Part shown: piece after piece, positions 44,964 to 53,060 of the stretch | Numbering within the stretch: the first letter of the stretch is position 1 | Layout of the letters: each line of letters begins with the position of its first letter | NCBI RefSeq assembly: GCF_013522705.1 | Contig: NZ_JAAMRE010000037.1 | Location: forward strand, 1-55,478 | Direction of reading: 5' to 3' | Source of the DNA: Pseudomonas lurida | GTDB taxonomy: Bacteria; Pseudomonadota; Gammaproteobacteria; Pseudomonadales; Pseudomonadaceae | Length of the DNA stretch: 55,478 nucleotides | The notes under the pieces: model-generated | What the model was told of the DNA's origin: nothing | What the model saw: only the letters and a program-made list of their open reading frames with translations | Database searches by the model: none | Translations under genes and position numbers: made by a program

Positions 44964-45301
44964 ACTTCGACGTCTACCCACAATCCCTGGCGCGGCGCAT
45001 CTTCAATCAGCGGCACGACCGGCACGGTGTTATCGGCGTTGAGCACATCGCCAGGAATGGCCAGGTGCTGCTCCGGGTCTTCATCCGCCTCCCGCCGACG
45101 CTTCTGCTGTTCCTGCTGGCGACGCTGTTCCTCGCGCAACAGAAAGGTGGATTGCTCGGCGTCGCCCTTTTTCAGATCGATCGTACTTTCGTTGGAGCCC
45201 TGTTGCACGGGCACCACGGGCGGGATATCCGGCTTCTGGCGCACCGGGTCAAGTTGTGACGTGACCGGCACGACGCTGACGGGCAGCATGGGTGGCAGCA
45301 T
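44960..45301 (-). CDS. Charged, low-complexity protein of unknown function
   Basis: 113 residues from ATG 45301 (AGGAGAG upstream). The start MLPPMLPVSVVPVTSQ is Pro/Val-rich. The middle is a very charged segment (LREEQRRQQEQQKRRREADE), probably helical or coiled-coil, and the end is acidic (VPLIEDAP, GLWVDVEV). There is no signal or membrane span. It overlaps the end of the PLP enzyme gene by four bases on the opposite strand and is divergent from rapA. I do not recognise a characterised family. Confidence 0.65.
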   Translation of the reverse strand: MLPPMLPVSVVPVTSQLDPVRQKPDIPPVVPVQQGSNESTIDLKKGDAEQSTFLLREEQRRQQEQQKRRREADEDPEQHLAIPGDVLNADNTVPVVPLIEDAPRQGLWVDVEV

Positions 45302-45519
45302 AAGTTTTTCTCTCCTGATCTCAGGCTGTCGGCGCGGCGCAGAGCGACTTGAGCACCAAGGTTGGAACCTGTGACCCAGTCGACACTCGCAAGTGCCCGC
45401 CACCCGTCGACTCGACGCGCATCGCTGCCCGCGAACGGCGTAGTTTTTGTCAGAGTCCTTGGGCGGTGGACCTTGTTCCGTTAAGATAGTCGGCTTTTTC
45501 ACGGCGGGAGTCAGGCAGC

Positions 45520-48366
45520 ATGGCGCAGCAGTATCAACCGGGGCAACGCTGGATTAGTGACAGCGAAGCAGAGCTGGGGTTAGGCACCGTTCTGGCGCAG
45601 GACGGCCGCTTGTTGACCGTGCTCTATCCGGCCACTGGCGACACCCGCCAGTATGCGCTACGGAATGCGCCCCTCACCCGCGTGCGGTTCTCGCCGGGCG
45701 ACTCCATCACCCATTTCGAAGGCTGGAAAATGACCGTGCAGGAAGTCGACGACGTCGACGGCCTGCTGGTGTACCACGGCCTCAATGGGCAGAACGAGCA
45801 GGTCACCCTGCCGGAAACCCAACTCTCCAATTTCATCCAGTTCCGTTTGGCCAGCGACCGTCTGTTCGCCGGGCAGATCGACCCATTGGCCTGGTTCTCG
45901 CTGCGTTACCACACCCTGGAACACACCAGCCGCCAACTCCAATCCTCGCTGTGGGGCCTGGGTGGCGTGCGTGCGCAACCCATTGCGCACCAACTGCACA
46001 TCGCCCGTGAAGTCGCTGACCGTATCGCACCGCGCGTATTGCTGGCCGACGAAGTGGGCCTGGGCAAGACCATCGAAGCCGGCCTGGTGATCCATCGCCA
46101 ACTGCTGTCGGGCCGCGCCAACCGCGTATTGATCCTGGTCCCGGAAAACCTGCAGCACCAGTGGCTGGTGGAAATGCGCCGCCGCTTCAACCTGCAGGTG
46201 GCGCTGTTCGACGAAGAGCGCTTTATCGAAAGCGATGCCACCAACCCGTTCGAAGACACTCAACTGGCCCTGGTTGCGCTGGAATGGCTGGTGGACGACG
46301 AGAAAGCTCAGGACGCGCTGTTCGCCGCCGGCTGGGACCTGCTGGTGGTCGACGAGGCTCACCACCTGGTCTGGCATGAAGACAAGGCCAGCCCGGAATA
46401 CGCGCTGGTCGAGCAACTGGCCGAAGTGATTCCGGGCGTATTGCTGCTCACCGCCACCCCGGAGCAATTGGGCCAGGACAGCCATTTCGCGCGTCTGCGC
46501 CTGCTTGACCCGAACCGCTTCCACGATCTGCAGGCCTTCCGCGCCGAGAGCGAGAACTATCGCCCCGTCGCCGAAGCCGTGCAGGAACTGCTGGACAAAG
46601 GTCGCCTGTCGCCTGCCGCGCACAAGACCATCCAGGGTTTCCTCGGCAACGAAGGTGAAGCGCTGCTCACCGCCGTCAACGATGGCGACACCGAAGCCAG
46701 TGCACGCCTGGTGCGCGAGCTGCTCGACCGTCACGGCACCGGCCGCGTGCTGTTTCGCAACACCCGCGCCGCGGTGCAAGGGTTCCCGGAGCGCAAGCTG
46801 CACGCTTACCCGCTGCCGAACCCGGACGAATACCTCGAATTGCCGCTGGGCGAGCACGCCGAGTTGTACCCGGAAGTCAGCTTCCAGTCGCAGCCGGACA
46901 TCGAAGAAGAACATCGCTGGTGGCGTTTCGACCCACGCGTGGAGTGGCTGATCGATCAGCTCAAAATGCTCAAGCGCACCAAGGTCCTGGTGATCTGCGC
47001 CCACGCCGAAACCGCCATGGACCTGGAAGATGCACTGCGCGTGCGCTCCGGCATTCCAGCCACGGTGTTCCACGAGGGTATGAATATCCTTGAGCGCGAC
47101 CGCGCCGCCGCCTACTTCGCCGACGAAGAATTCGGCGCCCAAGTGTTGATCTGCTCGGAAATCGGCAGTGAAGGCCGCAACTTCCAGTTCTCCCACCACC
47201 TGGTGTTGTTCGACCTGCCGTCCCACCCGGACCTGCTGGAACAGCGGATCGGCCGCCTGGACCGGATCGGCCAGAAACATGTAATCGAACTGCATGTGCC
47301 CTACCTGGAAACCAGCCCGCAGGAGCGCCTGTTCCAGTGGTACCACGAAGCGCTGAACGCTTTTCTCAACACCTGCCCGACCGGTAACGCCTTGCAGCAT
47401 CAGTTCGGCCCGCGCCTGCTGCCGCTGCTGGAAAACGCCGACGATGGCGAGTGGCAAGCGCTGATCGACGAAGCGCGTGCCGAACGCGAACGCCTGGAAG
47501 AGGAACTGCACACAGGTCGCGACCGTCTGCTGGAGCTCAACTCCGGCGGCGCAGGCGAAGGCGATGCGCTGGTGGAGGCCATTTTGGAGCAGGACGATCA
47601 GTTCGCGCTGCCGATCTACATGGAAACCCTGTTCGATGCGTTCGGCATCGACAGCGAAGACCATTCGGAAAACGCCCTGATCCTCAAGCCCAGCGAAAAA
47701 ATGCTCGACGCCAGCTTCCCCCTGGGCGACGACGAAGGCGTGACCATTACCTACGATCGTGACCAGGCGCTGTCGCGTGAAGACATGCAGTTCATCACCT
47801 GGGAACACCCGATGGTGCAGGGCGGCATGGACCTGGTGCTGTCCGGCTCCATGGGCAATACCGCCGTGGCGCTGATCAAGAACAAGGCGCTCAAGCCGGG
47901 CACCGTGCTGCTTGAACTGCTGTACGTCAGTGAAGTGGTGGCGCCGCGCTCGCTGCAATTGGGCCGCTACCTGCCACCGGCCGCCCTGCGCTGCCTGCTG
48001 GACGCCAACGGCAACGACCTGTCCGGCCGCGTGTCGTTCGAAACCCTGAATGATCAGTTGGAAAGCGTGCCACGGGCCAGCGCCAACAAGTTCGTCCAGG
48101 CCCAGCGCGATCAACTCACGCCGCGCATCAATGCCGGCGAAGAAAAGATCAGCCCTCGCCATGCCGAACGCGTGGCCGAAGCCAAACGGCGCCTGGCGGC
48201 GGACACCGATGAAGAACTGGCTCGCCTGACGGCACTGCAGGCGGTCAACCCGACCGTGCGCGACAGTGAACTGATTGCCTTGCGCCAGCAACGCGAACAG
48301 GGCCTGGCCATGCTCGACAAGGCTGCGCTGCGCCTGGAGGCGATTCGGGTGCTGGTGGCGGGTTGA
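45520..48366 (+). CDS. rapA: RNA polymerase-associated ATPase RapA
   Basis: 948 residues (E. coli RapA is 968). The N-terminal double-Tudor-like part includes GQRWISDSEAELGLGTVL. The Swi2/Snf2 ATPase has Walker A ADEVGLGKTIEAG (near residue 180), VVDEAHHLVW (DEAH) and, in lobe 2, SEIGSEGRNFQFSHHLVLFDLP and QRIGRLDRIGQ. It recycles RNA polymerase after transcription. A GGGAG ribosome site lies before ATG 45520. Confidence 0.96.
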   Translation: MAQQYQPGQRWISDSEAELGLGTVLAQDGRLLTVLYPATGDTRQYALRNAPLTRVRFSPGDSITHFEGWKMTVQEVDDVDGLLVYHGLNGQNEQVTLPETQLSNFIQFRLASDRLFAGQIDPLAWFSLRYHTLEHTSRQLQSSLWGLGGVRAQPIAHQLHIAREVADRIAPRVLLADEVGLGKTIEAGLVIHRQLLSGRANRVLILVPENLQHQWLVEMRRRFNLQVALFDEERFIESDATNPFEDTQLALVALEWLVDDEKAQDALFAAGWDLLVVDEAHHLVWHEDKASPEYALVEQLAEVIPGVLLLTATPEQLGQDSHFARLRLLDPNRFHDLQAFRAESENYRPVAEAVQELLDKGRLSPAAHKTIQGFLGNEGEALLTAVNDGDTEASARLVRELLDRHGTGRVLFRNTRAAVQGFPERKLHAYPLPNPDEYLELPLGEHAELYPEVSFQSQPDIEEEHRWWRFDPRVEWLIDQLKMLKRTKVLVICAHAETAMDLEDALRVRSGIPATVFHEGMNILERDRAAAYFADEEFGAQVLICSEIGSEGRNFQFSHHLVLFDLPSHPDLLEQRIGRLDRIGQKHVIELHVPYLETSPQERLFQWYHEALNAFLNTCPTGNALQHQFGPRLLPLLENADDGEWQALIDEARAERERLEEELHTGRDRLLELNSGGAGEGDALVEAILEQDDQFALPIYMETLFDAFGIDSEDHSENALILKPSEKMLDASFPLGDDEGVTITYDRDQALSREDMQFITWEHPMVQGGMDLVLSGSMGNTAVALIKNKALKPGTVLLELLYVSEVVAPRSLQLGRYLPPAALRCLLDANGNDLSGRVSFETLNDQLESVPRASANKFVQAQRDQLTPRINAGEEKISPRHAERVAEAKRRLAADTDEELARLTALQAVNPTVRDSELIALRQQREQGLAMLDKAALRLEAIRVLVAG

Positions 48367-48390
48367 TGACCCTCCTGCCCTGCTGACCTT

Positions 48391-48471
48391 ATCGGGGGCA
48401 AGCCCCCTCCCACAGTTGACCGAGTTGTCATGTCGATCACTGATCAATGTGGGAGGGGGCTTGCCCCCGAT
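48391..48471. repeat. Perfect 24-bp REP inverted pair after rapA
   Basis: Positions 48391-48414 and 48448-48471 are exact reverse complements, separated by 33 bases. They have the same arm type as the pair between pcaG and pcaT, here between convergent genes. Confidence 0.9.
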
Positions 48472-48486
48472 GGCTTCACCCCAGTC

Positions 48487-49833
48487 TCAAGCGGTCGCGG
48501 CAACAGCCGGCACCTCAACCGCACTCAACCCCTCCTTCATGCGCTTGGCATCCCGCACAAAGCTGCGCGAGGCCTGGAACAGAAACAGCATCGTCAAGAA
48601 CAGCGCCACCGGGATCAGGTACATGGCGTCGTGCAGGCCCACGGCTTTGTAGGCTTCCGTCATCTGTTGCGCACCGTCGGCGTACATCGCCGAATGGGCA
48701 AAGTGGTCGGACAAACCGCCCACCACAATCGGCCCCATGCCGCCGCCCAGCAGGTACAACCCGGCAAAAAACAGCGCCATCGCCGTAGCCCGCAGGCGCG
48801 GTTCCACTACGTCCTGAATCGCGGTGTAGACGCAGGTGTAGAAGTTGTACGCAAACAGCCAGCCGACACTGAACAGCGCGACAAACACGCCGATCTCGAT
48901 GCGCCCGGCATGCAGGGCCCAAGCGGTGGTGACGGTGGAAATAATCAGGCTGCACGCGGCAAATAGCAGCCGGCCATTGGCGATCCGCTGATGGATCTTG
49001 TCGGCGATCCAGCCGCCCAGTGTCAGGCCGATCAGGCCTGTGACACCGACGATGAAACCGGTGGCCACCGCCGCGTCCTGCAACGGCAACAGGAAATAGC
49101 GCTGCAGCATCGGCACCAGGAACGAGTTGCAGGCATAGGTGGCGAAGTTGAAGCACAACCCGGCCAGCACCAGCCATAGGAACGTCGGCACCGCCAGCAC
49201 GCGGCGGATCGGGCGGTCGACGCGCGCCTGGGACACCTGCACCGCCTCCGCCGCGCCACGCTTGGGTTCTTTGATATAGAACATGAACACCGCCAGGATC
49301 AGCCCCGGCACCGCGGCGATAAAGAACGGCGCGCGCCAGCTGTCGAACGCCTTGACCATCGCCCCGATGGTAAAGAACGCCAATAGCAGGCCCAACGGTA
49401 GCCCGAGCATGAAAATCCCCATGGCGCGGGCGCGGCGGTGCGCCGGGAACAAGTCGCCGATCAGCGAGTTGGCCGCCGGCGCGTAGCTCGCTTCACCGAT
49501 GCCGATCCCCATGCGCACCAGCAGAAAACTCCAGAAACTGCCTACCAGGCCGTTGATCGCCGTGAGCCCGCTCCAGGCAAACAGCCCCCAGCCCATCAAC
49601 TTGCTGCGCGAGCCGGTGTCGGCCAGACGCCCAAGGGGCAGGCCGGCGATGGCATAGACGATGGTAAAGGCGGTGCCGATGATGCCGAGCTGAAAGTCAC
49701 TCAGGTGCCATTCCATGCGGATGGGTTCGATGATGATTGCCGGAATGGTGCGATCGAAGAAATTGAACAGGTTGGCGAGGAACAGCAGGAACAGAATGCG
49801 CCAGGCATTCGCCGCTTGGGTCGAGTTCTGCAT
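48487..49833 (-). CDS. MFS transporter, Spinster-like
   Basis: 448 residues, about 12 spans. N-terminal FLLFLANLFNFFDRTIPAIIIEPIRMEWHLSDFQLG and IGIGEASYAPAANSLIGDLFPAHRRARAMG are typical of the Spinster (Spns)/related MFS group that moves organic anions or lipids. It is a single gene; substrate unknown. An exact AAnAAnAA motif sits in its leader (AACAATAA, 49847-49854), which hints at Crc/Hfq catabolite control and thus nutrient uptake. Confidence 0.85.
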   Translation of the reverse strand: MQNSTQAANAWRILFLLFLANLFNFFDRTIPAIIIEPIRMEWHLSDFQLGIIGTAFTIVYAIAGLPLGRLADTGSRSKLMGWGLFAWSGLTAINGLVGSFWSFLLVRMGIGIGEASYAPAANSLIGDLFPAHRRARAMGIFMLGLPLGLLLAFFTIGAMVKAFDSWRAPFFIAAVPGLILAVFMFYIKEPKRGAAEAVQVSQARVDRPIRRVLAVPTFLWLVLAGLCFNFATYACNSFLVPMLQRYFLLPLQDAAVATGFIVGVTGLIGLTLGGWIADKIHQRIANGRLLFAACSLIISTVTTAWALHAGRIEIGVFVALFSVGWLFAYNFYTCVYTAIQDVVEPRLRATAMALFFAGLYLLGGGMGPIVVGGLSDHFAHSAMYADGAQQMTEAYKAVGLHDAMYLIPVALFLTMLFLFQASRSFVRDAKRMKEGLSAVEVPAVAATA

Positions 49834-49846
49834 GGGTCCGTCTCTT

Positions 49847-49854
49847 TTATTGTT
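49847..49854 (-). promoter_or_regulatory. Candidate Crc/Hfq target before the Spinster-like MFS gene
   Basis: The minus strand reads AACAATAA, 14-21 bases before ATG 49833, just upstream of the GAGACGG ribosome site. Confidence 0.4.
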
Positions 49855-50087
49855 ATGAGAGCTGCGATGCCCGATGCATCCCGCTCAGGTAACTGCAACA
49901 TAGTCACGCCGGCGGTGGTTGTCTGTAATGATTCGTAAAGCTGATAGGACGTAATTTCACCCGGCACTGCGGGACTTCGCCTACACAAAATATATGTGTG
50001 CCCCCCTCTTCCCAATGGCGTTGGCGTGGATAGAATGGCGAGCCTTCCTGCAGTGCCCCTATCCCACTTTTCTTATCGATGACGCCC

Positions 50088-50453
50088 ATGTCCGAAGCCA
50101 GTCCGTGTCTGAGTTGCGGTGCCTGCTGTTCCTATTTTCGCGTGTCGTTCTTCTGGGGCGAGTGCGCCTCGTCGGGTGGTACGGTGCCCGATGATCTGGT
50201 GGAACAGATCAATCCCACTCGCGTGGCGATGATCGGCACCGACCGCAAACCTGCGCGCTGCTGCAGCCTTGAAGGCACGGTGGGCGAAGGGACGCGCTGC
50301 ACGATCTATGAGCAGCGCTCCAGTGTATGCCGCGAGTTCGAATCGTCCTGGAGCCAGGGCGTGCAGAACGTCGATTGCGATGCCGCGCGCGCCGCCTTCG
50401 GCCTGCCGCCCCTGCAGGCACCGTTTGAATTCGAGCTGCCCATCAGCGCTTAG
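50088..50453 (+). CDS. YkgJ-family cysteine-cluster protein
   Basis: 121 residues from ATG 50088; an in-frame ATG at 50079 is possible and neither has a strong ribosome site. The cysteines are arranged CLSCGACC near the start, then RCCSLEG, TRCTIYEQRSSVCREF and a late NVDC. The CxxCGxCC cluster is the YkgJ/UPF0153 pattern and is expected to bind zinc or an iron-sulfur cluster. The function is unknown; neighbours give no strong hint. Confidence 0.82.
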   Translation: MSEASPCLSCGACCSYFRVSFFWGECASSGGTVPDDLVEQINPTRVAMIGTDRKPARCCSLEGTVGEGTRCTIYEQRSSVCREFESSWSQGVQNVDCDAARAAFGLPPLQAPFEFELPISA

Positions 50454-50591
50454 CATCAAACGCTATGGGCAGCATGCCGAAAAGGTTCTGAGCAAAGTGC
50501 CATTATCCCTGGCAAATTCCGCGAGGCTTCTATACTCGACCTCATAGGTCATCGCCTTAGGCCGTGACGTGACGCTATGACAGGACATGCT

Positions 50592-52856
50592 ATGGAATGG
50601 CTGGGTCTGCATTTCTTTACCGACCTCCCCACCAACGGGCATTTATTACTCAATTGCAGTCATAACCCGTTTCTGGTGCTGCTGGCTTATCTGGTGGCCT
50701 GCGCGGCAGGGTTCGGCACGCTGGACATGGCCGAGCGGGTCGGCCATGTCGAGGACCCCACCGCGCGCCGACATTGGCGCTGGCTGGGGGCCGGCTGCCT
50801 GGCTGGGGGCATCTGGTCGACACATTTCATCAGCATGCTGGCCTTCCAGGCGCCCATCGCAATTCACTACGAACTGACGATGACCTTCGTGTCATTGCTG
50901 ATCGCGCTGATTGCGTCGTTGTTTGCCATGAAAACCCTCAGCCATCCCAAGCTGCGGCTGCTTCAATACCTGCTGGCCTCGGTGTGGATGGGACTTGGCA
51001 TCGCCTTGATGCATTACGTCGGCATGTCAGCGATACGCTCCCAGGCATGGATGTACTTCGACTCATGGCTGCTGCTGGCCTCGATCGGCATTGCCATCGG
51101 TGCCAGCCTCGCCGCGTTGTTGCTGTCGAATTATCTGCGCACCGGGGCCGGGATCTTCCACCAACTGCTTAAATATGCCGCCAGCCTGGTCCTGGGCGCG
51201 GGCATTATCAGCATGCATTTCACTGGCATGGCCGCCATGCAGATGGTAGTGCCTACCGGTGCTGACCTCTCGGTTGCGCCCAACAATAACCCCATGCAGC
51301 TGGGCCTGTCGGTGGCGGTGATCACCTTGCTGGTAATCGGCAGCAGCATCAGCGCGGCGCTGGCGGACAAGAAACTGCAACACAAGGAACGCGACCTGCG
51401 TCGGGTCAACGCCCTGCTCAGCGAATTGGACCAGGCCCGCGCGTCCCTGCAGCAGGTAGCCCATTACGATGCGTTGACCAGCCTGCTCAACCGTCGCGGG
51501 TTCAACCAGATTTTTGCGGAAAAAGTCGCGGAAAAGACCGCCACCCACGGCATGATGGCGGTGATCTTCCTCGATATAGACCACTTCAAGCGCATCAATG
51601 ACAGCCTCGGGCACGACGCCGGCGATCAACTGCTGACCGTACTGGCCAGCCATATCAAAGGCTCGGTGCGCAGTCATGCCGACGTAGTCGCGCGCTTTGG
51701 CGGCGATGAATTCTGCATCCTGATCAGCATCCATCACCGCGACGAAGCGCGCCATCTGGCCCAGCGCATCATGCAAAAAATGAAAGAACCCGTGGAACTG
51801 GCCGGCCGTCGGATGGTGATGACCACCAGCATTGGCATCAGCCTGTTTCCCGATGACGGCATGACCTGTGAAGAGCTGTTGAAAACCGCCGACCTGGCGC
51901 TGTATCAGTCCAAGGATGCGGGACGCAACAGCCTGAATTTTTTCAGCTCCAACTTAAAGACCCGCGCCACCCTCGAACTGCAGTTGGAAGAAGAGCTGCG
52001 CAACGCCCTGCGCACCGGCACCCAACTGGTGCTGTTCTATCAACCGATCTTCGACATGAAACTGGGCAAGGTCAGCCGCCTGGAGGCTCTGGTGCGCTGG
52101 CAGCACCCACAGCACGGGCTGCTCGCACCCGACCGGTTTATCGAGATCGCCGAAAGCAACGGCCTGATCGCCGAGCTGGACCATTGGGTACTGCGCCAGG
52201 CCTGTCATGACCTCAGCCAGCTCACCGACCGAGGCTACACCCAGCTCACGCTATCGGTGAATTGCTCGGCCCTGAACCTGGCGCGCGACGAGCTGGCGGA
52301 TGAAATCGAAGATGCCCTGCGCTTCAGCGGCCTGGCCGCCAACCGCCTGGAACTGGAAGTGACCGAGAATGCGCTGATGGGCAATATCAGCAGCACCCTG
52401 GCGCTGTTGCGGCAAATACGTTCGCTCGGGGTATCGCTGGCCATCGACGATTTCGGCACTGGCTACTCGTCCCTTGCCTACCTCAAGCGCTTGCCGCTCA
52501 ACACGCTGAAGATCGATCGCTCCTTTATCCAGGACATTCCCAAATCCACCGCCGACCTGGAAATCGTCCAAGCCATCATCGGCATGGCCCATACCCTGCA
52601 CCTGCAGGTGGTGACAGAAGGCGTGGAAACGCACACCCAGTTCGAACTGCTTCATAGCCTTGATTGCGACTTTATCCAGGGCTACCTGTTGAGCCCGGCG
52701 GTGGGCATCGGCGAGATCATCGGCGTAGTACAAGGCATTGAGCGGCATAATCCGCTGCACACCTTCACACCTGCGGCGAACAAAGAGCCTGCACCGTCCA
52801 AAGCGGCGTCACCAAACCGCGGCAGCGCTGGCTCAACCGTGAGGCCAATCCGCTGA
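50592..52856 (+). CDS. MHYT-GGDEF-EAL cyclic-di-GMP enzyme (MucR/NbdA type)
   Basis: 754 residues from ATG 50592, chosen because AGGA lies six bases upstream; ATG 50577 is in frame without one. The N-terminal MHYT sensor has seven spans and the repeats STHFISM, LMHYVGM and SMHFTGM, proposed to bind copper and sense O2, CO or NO. The diguanylate cyclase domain has intact GGDEF (residues 370-374). Its inhibitory RxxD site is degenerate (SHAD). The phosphodiesterase domain has intact EAL (498-500), VTENALM, IDDFGTGYSSL, KIDRSF and VTEGVET. Both activities therefore look possible. In P. aeruginosa the similar MucR affects alginate; here the role is unproven. Confidence 0.92.
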   Translation: MEWLGLHFFTDLPTNGHLLLNCSHNPFLVLLAYLVACAAGFGTLDMAERVGHVEDPTARRHWRWLGAGCLAGGIWSTHFISMLAFQAPIAIHYELTMTFVSLLIALIASLFAMKTLSHPKLRLLQYLLASVWMGLGIALMHYVGMSAIRSQAWMYFDSWLLLASIGIAIGASLAALLLSNYLRTGAGIFHQLLKYAASLVLGAGIISMHFTGMAAMQMVVPTGADLSVAPNNNPMQLGLSVAVITLLVIGSSISAALADKKLQHKERDLRRVNALLSELDQARASLQQVAHYDALTSLLNRRGFNQIFAEKVAEKTATHGMMAVIFLDIDHFKRINDSLGHDAGDQLLTVLASHIKGSVRSHADVVARFGGDEFCILISIHHRDEARHLAQRIMQKMKEPVELAGRRMVMTTSIGISLFPDDGMTCEELLKTADLALYQSKDAGRNSLNFFSSNLKTRATLELQLEEELRNALRTGTQLVLFYQPIFDMKLGKVSRLEALVRWQHPQHGLLAPDRFIEIAESNGLIAELDHWVLRQACHDLSQLTDRGYTQLTLSVNCSALNLARDELADEIEDALRFSGLAANRLELEVTENALMGNISSTLALLRQIRSLGVSLAIDDFGTGYSSLAYLKRLPLNTLKIDRSFIQDIPKSTADLEIVQAIIGMAHTLHLQVVTEGVETHTQFELLHSLDCDFIQGYLLSPAVGIGEIIGVVQGIERHNPLHTFTPAANKEPAPSKAASPNRGSAGSTVRPIR

Positions 52857-53060
52857 CGTCGAATCCTTGGCAGTTAGCCATCATTTATCTAAAGAAGTCC
52901 GACGAACGGCCGATCCATGAACGTCCGGCCAGGTTTTGCCGAGCCCATCAAGCCGAAGGCCAATGGTTCAGGACAAGGACGCACTGCAAAGTCGCGAACA
53001 ACCCAATCCGTGATGGCCCTTTGATATTTTCCAGCCATCCGCCCAGGCACATGGCGCACA

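Noticed and set aside
45658..48447. Long antisense open frame opposite rapA
   Set aside because: rapA is complete and conserved. The complement lacks motifs and a sensible start.
52918..53025. Short open frame of 35 codons between the cyclic-di-GMP gene and the tubulin-like gene
   Set aside because: No ribosome site, no recognisable features and it ends before the next gene; not supported.
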